Shown: one piece after another, positions 1 to 4,839 of the stretch | Layout: every line of letters starts with the position of its first letter | Position numbering within the stretch: position 1 is the stretch's first letter | NCBI GenBank assembly: GCA_903934745.1 | Contig: CAIZOZ010000316.1 | Location: forward strand, 1 to 5,051 | Direction of reading: 5' to 3' | Source of the DNA: an uncultured cyanobacterium | GTDB lineage: Bacteria > Cyanobacteriota > Cyanobacteriia > PCC-6307 > Cyanobiaceae | DNA: 5,051 bases | Made by a program: the position numbers and the translations under genes | The notes under the pieces: generated by a model | Database searches by the model: none | Seen by the model: only the letters and a program-made list of their open reading frames with translations | What the model was told of the DNA's origin: nothing

Positions 1-1
1 C

Positions 2-670
2 AGCCGACCGGGAAAATCTGGCGCCCGCATCGTTATTGGGCTTGACCAAGACCTACGCGCCGACTACCCAGAATGGGACCAACTGCAATGTCCTGTCACC
101 GGCCTGCCAGCTTTCCCAGTCCGCTCACACTCGCGACTCGATGATGCCATCAAGGTCCGTTCTCACTTTCGCGTCAAGTCACCAGCTGGTGAACCAACAT
201 GGCCCGATGACATTATCTTTGACCCTGAATACGGAATTGAACGCAAGGGGTTGCGTTATTTCAAAGGCGAATCATGGGAGCACCTCGAAGGCAAAGCCTT
301 CGTAGCCTCACAATTCAAAAACCTCGTAGGGGCAGGCGTAAAAATCGAGTTTGAGCATGTACTAAAGCTCCCTGATGCCCGCCGCCGTATCGCTGATATT
401 GCCCTCCTTTATCCCAGTGGATTCGCTGAAATCCACGAAATCCAGCTATCCCCTATCACCGTCGATGAAATCGAAGCACGGACTGATGACTACGCCTCCC
501 TTGGAATCCCGGTCCAATGGTGGATTGGTAAGAGCAACACCGATCACCGCGACATTCGCGAATTCCTACGCCTATATCAAGGCGGCTTCTATGTCCTTGA
601 CTTTGAGGAGCGGATCCCAGCCTCGGTTGAGACGTTACCCAACCCCAAGTCTGGTGCCATTGATTTTTGA
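2..670 (+). CDS. CoiA-like competence/nuclease protein, 5' end missing
   Basis: Family: CoiA is a competence-linked protein with a PD-(D/E)XK nuclease fold, implicated in processing or recombining incoming DNA. Seen: the frame has no stop from base 2 and no ATG, GTG or TTG before the TTG at 251, which lies after conserved-looking sequence, so the gene starts left of the window; 222 residues are visible. The fragment has a CoiA-style layout: CPVTGLPAF (30-38) where a Cys motif is usual, SHFRVK (54-59) resembling the HFxHK motif, ESWEHLEGK (90-98), then RRIADIAL (128-135) and EIHEIQLS (143-150). D132 and E146-x-Q148 would be nuclease core residues, with Q in place of the classic Lys, as in many members. 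GIPVQWWIG (168-176) is the usual following strand. The end overlaps the next gene by 17 nt. Only one Cys of a possible zinc site is visible. I am fairly sure of the family, not of a role in competence. Confidence 0.72.
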   Translation, partial: SRPGKSGARIVIGLDQDLRADYPEWDQLQCPVTGLPAFPVRSHSRLDDAIKVRSHFRVKSPAGEPTWPDDIIFDPEYGIERKGLRYFKGESWEHLEGKAFVASQFKNLVGAGVKIEFEHVLKLPDARRRIADIALLYPSGFAEIHEIQLSPITVDEIEARTDDYASLGIPVQWWIGKSNTDHRDIREFLRLYQGGFYVLDFEERIPASVETLPNPKSGAIDF

Positions 671-1454
671 TTCGGCCAACGACTTCAGAAGTCCTGCTAT
701 CAATAGCGGCACCGTCGTCGCTAGTTACTCAAAGTCCAAGGGGTTCTTCTTCCTTTGTCGCAGTGATGACCGCTTGGAGGCTGATGATAGCCCTCGGAAC
801 TGGTCACTATGTGCCGAAATATTGTCCCCCACATCAGCGCCTGCCTTGGGAGCGAGTGAACACCTGCGTACTCCCTTGGATCCTCGTATAATTCTTGCCG
901 GATCTAGGCTCAGCAATCCCTACTTCCTTTGTTGGCATCTTGAGTACGACGCAAATGCGAAGAAGTCCTTTTACCACGATAAACAGCCTTGGAATTCTCA
1001 CGCCCTTAGCCTGCGCCATCTACTCACTAAGGGAGTTCAGGGAGTCGGGCCTGATAGCCTGAAGCCTGGGCACTACCTTCAAGTCACAATCGAAAGCGAC
1101 GCACCTAAATGGGTGCCACTTTATTCCCGCAAGATGCCAACGCTCGCGCAGCTGCGTCCATCGGAAGCACTGGCACTACTACTCTTTCTCTATGGCCCCA
1201 TGGATTTGAACAAAGCAGCCAGGGGGCTCACAATACCTGTCGCAAGCGTTAAGTCCGCCGCTGGCGCGCTAACCAAGAAAGGGGCAATCAACCCCGTAGG
1301 CAAAGGCATCATGGTAACCCCTGTGTCGGCGCCTGCATTGGTTGAGATCCTCTGGGGAACGGCGCAGCGGGAACCGTGGCTGCTTGCGCTCATCGAAAAC
1401 GATGACGCCCGCCAAGCGTTCAAAGCGCGAGCATTCCGTGCTAATCCCAGCTGA
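654..1454 (+). CDS. Unrecognised 266-aa protein with C-terminal winged-helix-like domain
   Basis: I do not recognise this family. The open frame extends upstream inside the CoiA-like gene, but that part (from 375) is an out-of-frame shadow. The most likely start is GTG at 654 (MPLIFDSANDF), 17 nt before the upstream stop; TTG at 660 is the alternative. No Shine-Dalgarno is visible, so the start rests on gene packing and suggests translational coupling. Seen: an N-terminal half of alternating strands and short loops (about 1-160) with three scattered Cys (35, 53, 93) and no catalytic motif I can name. The C-terminal part (about 166-228) has EALALLLFLYG, DLNKAARGL, PVASVKSAAGALTKKGAI and a Gly-containing turn NPVGKGIMV, the spacing of a three-helix bundle plus wing as in MarR-type DNA-binding domains. 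A DNA-binding partner or regulator of the CoiA-like protein is an inference only. Confidence 0.7.
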   Translation: MPLIFDSANDFRSPAINSGTVVASYSKSKGFFFLCRSDDRLEADDSPRNWSLCAEILSPTSAPALGASEHLRTPLDPRIILAGSRLSNPYFLCWHLEYDANAKKSFYHDKQPWNSHALSLRHLLTKGVQGVGPDSLKPGHYLQVTIESDAPKWVPLYSRKMPTLAQLRPSEALALLLFLYGPMDLNKAARGLTIPVASVKSAAGALTKKGAINPVGKGIMVTPVSAPALVEILWGTAQREPWLLALIENDDARQAFKARAFRANPS

Positions 1455-1799
1455 AGGGTCCTGGAGCCTACGCCTTTGACCATAATCAGATCACAACGTT
1501 GACTGAAGCATTGCCAGACACCTAGGGAGACTCTGGAAAACCTAACCCATCCACGCGAAAATCGCTCTATAATTGCAAACTAGGGCCGGCCTGATAGCAG
1601 GCATCCTGAGTTCAACAATTGCGAGCAGATCACGGCCGAAATTGCTCCAGACGCACAAAGTTTATCGCCATCACAAACCAGGTGCGCGCCTAGAAGACTC
1701 CAATTAATTTAATCAAGAACCGCAACACTAAGTCCCGATTAGACCGCTATATACTATAATTTTCCTAGTCTTAATGAAGCCAACCGGCGGCGCTGTGAA
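1455..1799. other. AT-richer gene-free spacer with two TATAAT boxes
   Basis: No frame here gives a credible protein. GC falls to about 44% over 1621-1780 (my count), well below the flanking genes. Seen: a TATAAT hexamer at 1568-1573 with no good -35, followed by a small perfect hairpin GCCTG-ATAG-CAGGC at 1589-1602; a second TATAAT at 1755-1760; and no convincing terminator after the gene ending at 1454. No tRNA-like TTCGANTC motif is present. This may be old intergenic or decayed mobile DNA. Confidence 0.5.
1755..1760 (+). promoter_or_regulatory. Possible -10 box ahead of the structured element
   Basis: A perfect TATAAT lies in a locally AT-rich stretch (about 33% GC over 1741-1780). The -35 at 16-18 nt spacing (around 1731-1738) is poor. 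Transcription from here would start near 1767 and run into the folded block at 1800-2017, so it could drive a non-coding RNA. The box alone is weak evidence. Confidence 0.3.
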
Positions 1800-1816
1800 A
1801 AGGTGTCACCCGGCGC
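1800..1816 (+). repeat. Left terminal inverted repeat of the GC-rich element
   Basis: AAGGTGTCACCCGGCGC. The reverse complement of 2001-2017 is AAGGTGTAACCAGCCGC, so the two agree at 14 of 17 positions, with mismatches at 8, 12 and 14. As RNA, the outer seven bases would form the closing stem. The inner CACCCG also serves as the base of stem-loop A. Confidence 0.55.
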
Positions 1817-2000
1817 AAGGGCTGCGCAAGTGCGGCTAACGCCACACCCTTGCCCTCGGGTGTGAGATTTTCCCTTGCCGCCGCCAGTGCTTGTTTGTTT
1901 GGTCGTTGTAGGCCCGGCTCCTCTCCCGCGGCTGCGGTGGCCCGGCACCTTGCGGGCGTCAGGTGCCCGCAGCGTGCCACAAGCCGCCTCGCGCGACTGC

Positions 2001-2017
2001 GCGGCTGGTTACACCTT
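2001..2017 (-). repeat. Right terminal inverted repeat of the GC-rich element
   Basis: This is the partner of 1800-1816, ending in ACACCTT. Just outside it, CAG at 2018-2020 could pair with CTG at 1793-1795 across a 4-nt bulge, so the paired region may extend slightly past the repeats. Confidence 0.55.
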
Positions 2018-2031
2018 CAGGGCCTTATTTA

Positions 2032-2060
2032 CCTGGGGTTGCGATTAGCCCTGCCCCAGG
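2032..2060. repeat. Inverted repeat CCTGGGG/CCCCAGG
   Basis: A perfect 7-bp inverted repeat (2032-2038 and 2054-2060) encloses a 15-nt loop, just outside the GC-rich element and before the operon promoter. No T-run follows on the + strand, so it is not a standard intrinsic terminator. It could be a late transcript-end structure or an operator-like palindrome. Confidence 0.3.
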
Positions 2061-2133
2061 GCATGAGCAGGTCAGCGCCATATGCAAAACCGCTGTACCA
2101 GAACGGATCCCGGTGCCTTTAGTCCACTTGAAC

Positions 2134-2142
2134 TGGTAGAAT
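2134..2142 (+). promoter_or_regulatory. Extended -10 promoter element for the DUF2493-gp157-rad52 set
   Basis: TGGTAGAAT fits an extended -10 (TGn followed by a TATAAT-like hexamer with one mismatch). The -35 around 2114-2119 is poor, as is common for extended -10 promoters. A start near 2149 would give a leader of about 80 nt to the ATG at 2228. The leader opens with a small hairpin, GGCT 2146-2149 with AGCC 2165-2168 and GCC 2152-2154 with GGC 2158-2160. No other promoter-like site lies closer to the gene. Confidence 0.4.
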
Positions 2143-2227
2143 AAAGGCTGCGCCAAAGGCCTCAAGCCCATCGCCTGCGGCAACGAAATCTTCAGACAAC
2201 TTGCCCCGTTCATTTGCTCTATTGTCC

Positions 2228-2737
2228 ATGAGTCTTTTTTCTGCTGCTATGGCCGCTCAGGCCGCTGCCTTGGCTCTTCCTCCGCCAGTTGTGCTCGCTT
2301 CCGCGAGGCAATCACCCAGGGTGCTGCGCTCCCTCATTGTTGTCGCCGCCGGTGGCCGTGATCTGGATTGGTCCCCCACCCGGGTGGCCGTTGAGCTCAA
2401 GGCACGCACCCATGGTCACCTCGTGCAGTTGTTGCTGCATGGCGGCGCCCGTGGTGCCGATTGGGCGATTGATACGGCGGCCCATCGCCTCGGTTGGGCT
2501 GTTGAAATCCTGCGGCCTGATTGGGTGAGGTTTGGCCGTGCTGCTGGTCCGGTGCGCAATGGCCAGATGCTGCGCCGGGCCCTGCAGGAGGCCAGTGCTC
2601 ACACCCTCATGGCGCCCACTGGTGTTCTGGTCATCACCTTCCCCGGCCATCGCGGCACCGCCTCGCTGGTGGAGCAAGCCCGGCGGTTGGAGGCCGGTTC
2701 GCCTGTCCCTTTCCAGCTGCATCAGGTCGAAGTCTGA
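2228..2737 (+). CDS. DUF2493 (YspA, cpYpsA-related SLOG) domain protein
   Basis: Family: DUF2493 proteins have a Rossmann-like SLOG fold, related to YpsA and more distantly to DprA and LOG, and are thought to bind nucleotides or nucleic acid; exact function is unknown. They are common in phages, plasmids and islands. Seen in 169 residues: an Ala-rich N-terminal leader (1-33), strand and GGRDL (42-46), HGGARGADW (71-79, the glycine-rich loop typical of the family), PDW (97-99) and AAGPVRNGQML (105-115), then VITFPGHRGTASL (135-147) with the conserved GT. The domain is complete. ATG 2228 was chosen; TTG 2201 adds nine residues and ATG 2249 would remove seven of the variable leader. The leader is moderately hydrophobic but lacks a clear N-terminal charge, so I do not call a signal peptide. 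It is first of three collinear genes, 38 nt before gp157, suggesting a role in DNA recombination or in sensing a nucleotide signal. Confidence 0.88.
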   Translation: MSLFSAAMAAQAAALALPPPVVLASARQSPRVLRSLIVVAAGGRDLDWSPTRVAVELKARTHGHLVQLLLHGGARGADWAIDTAAHRLGWAVEILRPDWVRFGRAAGPVRNGQMLRRALQEASAHTLMAPTGVLVITFPGHRGTASLVEQARRLEAGSPVPFQLHQVEV

Positions 2738-2775
2738 GTGCACTCGTTTCCTTCTATCCCATCGCCCCTGAATCC

Positions 2776-3444
2776 ATGTCCGTTGCTTTTCCCATCACCA
2801 CGGCTGCCAGCGTGTCTGCAGCCAGCGAGGCCCCCCGCAGCCCCAGCCTCTGGGAGCTCGGCGCTGAACTCCAGAGCGAAAGCCGCTGGATTGCCCAGCT
2901 GGCTGAACGGCTCCACGCCGGAGATGACGAGGATCACGCCCTCGCCGTGGCCGATCTGGAGCAATCCCTCGCTGCGGAGGAACACCAGCGTGAGGCCCTG
3001 CAGCGCAAGGCCGATGCCACCTGTTGGGTGATCGGCCGTCTGCGCGGTGATGCCAGTTATCACCAAGAGCAGGCCAAGCGTTTTACTGCCCTGGCCAGAT
3101 CCGAGGCCAGCCGCGCGGATGCCCTCGAATCCACCCTGCTGCAGGTGCTCACCCGTCTGCAGCCGGAGGCCACCAGCTTCCGCTTCCTTGATCACAAGCT
3201 CACCAGCCGCACCGCCGATGCGGTGGAGATCGACGACGAGGACGCCCTGCCGGCCGAGCTGATCACCACCAGCACCAGCCGCAGCCCGGACAAAACCTCG
3301 ATCAAGGAGCGCATCAAGGCCGCTATTGCCGCTGCCACCGCGGGCCTGTCCAAGCAGCAAGCCGCTGAGGTCGCCCGCGGTGTTGCCGCGTCGGCGATCC
3401 CCGGCGCCCGCCTCGTCAAACGCCGTCACTGGTCCATCCGCTGA
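2776..3444 (+). CDS. Siphovirus Gp157-family protein
   Basis: Family: Gp157 proteins occur in siphophage early recombination modules next to single-strand annealing proteins; one member was linked to phage resistance in Streptococcus thermophilus. Biochemistry is unclear. Seen in 222 residues: a variable start (1-22); SLWELGAELQ (24-33), the usual N-terminal helix; a long Glu/Ala/Arg-rich helical or coiled-coil stretch (about 34-128); F135 to SRTADAVEIDDEDALPAEL (144-162), the strand and the DxxxLP motif; PDKTSIKERIKA (171-182); and IPGARLVKRRHWSIR (208-222), the terminal beta-hairpin. As I know the family, IKxxIKxG runs nearly straight into PGA; here about 25 Ala-rich residues (183-207) lie between. 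ATG 2776 was chosen because the frame upstream is a shadow of DUF2493; no Shine-Dalgarno is visible. The stop codon lies within the stem of a hairpin in the following gap. Confidence 0.85.
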   Translation: MSVAFPITTAASVSAASEAPRSPSLWELGAELQSESRWIAQLAERLHAGDDEDHALAVADLEQSLAAEEHQREALQRKADATCWVIGRLRGDASYHQEQAKRFTALARSEASRADALESTLLQVLTRLQPEATSFRFLDHKLTSRTADAVEIDDEDALPAELITTSTSRSPDKTSIKERIKAAIAAATAGLSKQQAAEVARGVAASAIPGARLVKRRHWSIR

Positions 3445-3494
3445 GCCCTACGGGCTCGTTGCGTCCCACGCCCCGGGGCTCCTTGCCCTGGGGC
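3443..3494 (+). promoter_or_regulatory. Two consecutive strong hairpins between gp157 and rad52
   Basis: Hairpin 1 is GAGCCC 3443-3448 with GGGCTC 3452-3457 and a 3-nt loop; its stem includes two bases of the gp157 stop codon. Hairpin 2 is GCCCCGGGGC 3470-3479 with GCCCTGGGGC 3485-3494 and a 5-nt loop: ten pairs, one a G-U wobble. The wobble forms only in the + strand RNA, which fits a transcript structure in the operon direction. No T-run follows. Possible roles are RNA processing, 3'-end protection of the gp157 message, or partial attenuation before rad52. Confidence 0.5.
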
Positions 3495-3529
3495 CTACCC
3501 CATCGACCGTCTGCCATCTGTTTCGCGCC

Positions 3530-4597
3530 ATGACCATCACCTCCACCGCCACCAGCTCGACCCGCACCGCTGCCAACGGCCAGGCACCGATCCACAACCG
3601 CCCGACGGCGCTACAGCTGCTGCGTCAATCCGAAGCCCCAGCGCCAGCACCTGCGTCTTGCCCAGTGGCCCTCGATCCCGCGCTTCCCGCGACGATCCAT
3701 TTCTCCCCCGAGCAGCTCGCCGCCCTCACCGCCCCACTCGCTCGCTCCCATGTCTCCAGCCGTGACCAGGGCCGGGGCAAGGTCGCCTACGTCCAGAGCT
3801 GGGTGGTGATCAGCGAGGCCAACCGCATCTTTGGCTTTGACGGCTGGCAGCGCCAGACTCTGTTGACACGCTGCGTCAACCAGGCCGAACGGCCCATAGG
3901 AAGGGAGCGCAAATCAGGCTGGGGCGTCACCTATATCGCCCGGGTGCGGATCACGGTCGGGCCGATCGTGCGCGAGGGATGCGGCGCCGGCCACGGCATC
4001 GACATGGATCTGGGCCAGGCCCACGAAAGCGCCATCAAGGAGGCCGAAACCGACGCCATGAAGCGGGCGTTGATGACCTTCGGCAATCCGTTCGGCTTGG
4101 CCTTGTATGACAAGAGTCAGCGCCAGGTGAGTGGCCCGGTGGCCCCGCAGAGCGAAGCGCGCCAGCCATCGCCAACCTCATTGCCCACCAGCCGCCCAGA
4201 GCCGGCGAATGCCCTCATGCGCCGCACGGCGCCCCAGGCCAATCCGGTGGCTGCGGCCTTCAATGGAGCAGCGCGGACTGCTGCCTCGACTGCCACCACG
4301 GCGATGACGCGACCAGCGCAGGTGGCCACAGGCTCGATGGCCACGGCCCGATCCCACAGCGCAGCTGCCGCCAGTTCCGTCCAACCGATCGCGACGGCCG
4401 CGCTTAATCCAGCCACGATCCAGCAGTTGCAGGAGCGCATCCGAGCCCTGCATCCCGAGCAGTTGGCCGTCTTCTCCCAGGCCTTTCGCGGCGCCTTTCA
4501 GGTGCCCGAATCCACCCCCTCGATTGCCGGGCTGATCACGGAGCAGCGGCACAGCCACTGGATTGAGCAGTACCTGAGCCAACTCAGCGAGGGTTGA
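3530..4597 (+). CDS. Rad52-family single-strand DNA annealing protein with C-terminal extension
   Basis: Role: Rad52/Rad22-family proteins bind single-stranded DNA as rings and anneal complementary strands; phage and bacterial members drive RecA-independent recombination. Seen in 355 residues: a Ser/Thr/Pro/Ala-rich start (1-50); FSPEQLAALTAPL (58-70); then the annealing core, SSRDQGRGKVAYVQSW (76-91), ISEANRIFGFDGW (94-106), YIARVRITVG (135-144), GHGIDMDLGQAHESAIKEAETDAMKRAL (154-181) and FGNPFGLALYDK (184-195). These match the family signatures YIxGW, NxxFGFxGW, AxxDAxKRAL and FGNxxGxALYDK. A low-complexity Ala/Thr/Pro/Gln linker (about 201-290) follows, then a compact helical tail (about 293-353) containing AFRGAFQVPE and SIAGLITEQRHSHWIEQYL, probably for partner binding. 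ATG 3530 was chosen because the upstream frame is a shadow of gp157; GCCATG has no Shine-Dalgarno. The 85-nt gap before it holds two hairpins. Family call is very firm; tail function is inferred. Confidence 0.92.
   Translation: MTITSTATSSTRTAANGQAPIHNRPTALQLLRQSEAPAPAPASCPVALDPALPATIHFSPEQLAALTAPLARSHVSSRDQGRGKVAYVQSWVVISEANRIFGFDGWQRQTLLTRCVNQAERPIGRERKSGWGVTYIARVRITVGPIVREGCGAGHGIDMDLGQAHESAIKEAETDAMKRALMTFGNPFGLALYDKSQRQVSGPVAPQSEARQPSPTSLPTSRPEPANALMRRTAPQANPVAAAFNGAARTAASTATTAMTRPAQVATGSMATARSHSAAAASSVQPIATAALNPATIQQLQERIRALHPEQLAVFSQAFRGAFQVPESTPSIAGLITEQRHSHWIEQYLSQLSEG
4574..4587 (+). repeat. Small hairpin at the rad52 3' end
   Basis: CTGAG 4574-4578 pairs with CTCAG 4583-4587 around a 4-nt loop, just before the stop at 4595-4597. 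Shortly after, CACCTGG is directly repeated at 4601-4607 and 4616-4622. No T-run follows, so any terminator role is weak. Confidence 0.2.
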
Positions 4598-4706
4598 AAC
4601 CACCTGGATGCTGAGCACCTGGCACTAAGCCGCAAGCAGCTATTACCTCCGATGGCCTGGCCTGGTTTCGCTCGGTGACCACAGCTGACTGCATCCACCA
4701 GCCGTA

Positions 4707-4733
4707 ACCATCGGCGGCAGGCATCCCGATGGT
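4707..4733 (+). terminator. Possible terminator-like hairpin after rad52
   Basis: ACCATCGG 4707-4714 pairs perfectly with CCGATGGT 4726-4733 around an 11-nt loop. It lies about 110 nt after the rad52 stop, the first sizeable stem there. The following CTAGCGACTTT has only three T in a row, so it is not a classic Rho-independent terminator. Confidence 0.25.
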
Positions 4734-4746
4734 CTAGCGACTTTGC

Positions 4747-4765
4747 AGTGGACTTACACTCCACT
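4747..4765. repeat. Inverted repeat AGTGGA/TCCACT
   Basis: A perfect 6-bp inverted repeat with a 7-nt spacer (CTTACAC). There is no T-run after it. It could be a protein-binding palindrome or chance. Confidence 0.25.
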
Positions 4766-4824
4766 AATCTACCAGAAAACCAGCACTAGATGCAACTTCC
4801 ATATAGTCATCTTCGACAATTACG

Positions 4825-4839
4825 CCAGGCTATGCCTGG
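4825..4839. repeat. Tight palindrome CCAGGC-TAT-GCCTGG
   Basis: A perfect 6-bp stem with a 3-nt loop in AT-rich surroundings. The form resembles a short REP-like or binding-site palindrome. Only one copy is visible in the window. Confidence 0.25.

Larger units (their letters stand above)
1800..2017. repeat. GC-rich element with terminal inverted repeats and nested hairpins (MITE-like or structured RNA)
   Basis: Seen: the ends at 1800-1816 and 2001-2017 are inverted repeats matching at 14 of 17 positions; the outermost AAGGTGT is perfect. GC is about 68% against 44% in the left flank. Inside is stem-loop A: CACCCG 1807-1812 with CGGGTG 1857-1862, then GCAAGGG 1815-1821 with CCCTTGC 1847-1853, then GTG-GGC 1830-1836 with GCC-CAC 1841-1847 around loop TAAC. 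Stem-loop B: GCGGCT 1928-1933 with AGCCGC 1982-1987, GGCAC 1944-1948 with GTGCC 1974-1978, and GCGGGC 1952-1957 with GCCCGC 1965-1970 around a 7-nt loop. AGCCGC can instead pair with GCGGCT 2001-2006. A T-rich linker (about 1888-1908) separates A and B. Open frames crossing it on both strands look non-coding. Inference: either a short non-autonomous mobile element or a multibranched RNA closed by the end repeats. No clear target-site duplication is visible, and it matches no RNA family I can recall. Confidence 0.5.

Noticed and set aside
36..305. Open frame in frame 3 over the start of the CoiA-like gene
   Set aside because: It lies wholly inside the CoiA-like frame, which carries recognisable nuclease motifs; this reading shows none.
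375..653. Long N-terminal extension of the 266-aa protein
   Set aside because: This part reads across the CoiA-like coding sequence in another frame and is Ser/Leu/Pro-rich with no domain pattern.
251..670. TTG at 251 as the true start of the CoiA-like protein
   Set aside because: The same frame is open to the left edge, and the upstream residues include CoiA-like features (CPVTG, HFRVK), so 251 is internal.
1456..1470. Terminator hairpin (AGGGTCC-GGAGCCT) after the 266-aa gene
   Set aside because: The loop would be a single base and the stem has a mismatch; shortening it leaves too little pairing and there is no T-run.
1499..1528. Promoter with TTGACT -35
   Set aside because: The matching -10 position reads CTAGGG/TAGGGA, which is poor, and no gene follows.
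1800..2017. Integron attC site or retron msr-msd
   Set aside because: The GGCTAAC in the loop does not fit the attC RYYYAAC core, and no integrase or reverse transcriptase is present in the window.
1754..2122. Small proteins on either strand across the GC-rich element (1850-2122 +, 1771-1980 -, 1754-1948 -)
   Set aside because: They are low-complexity Arg/Ala/Gly readings of hairpin-rich DNA on both strands, with no start signals or recognisable motif.
2722..3429. 235-aa open frame on the minus strand opposite gp157
   Set aside because: It is the Gly/Leu/Ala-rich antisense shadow of a clear Gp157 gene.
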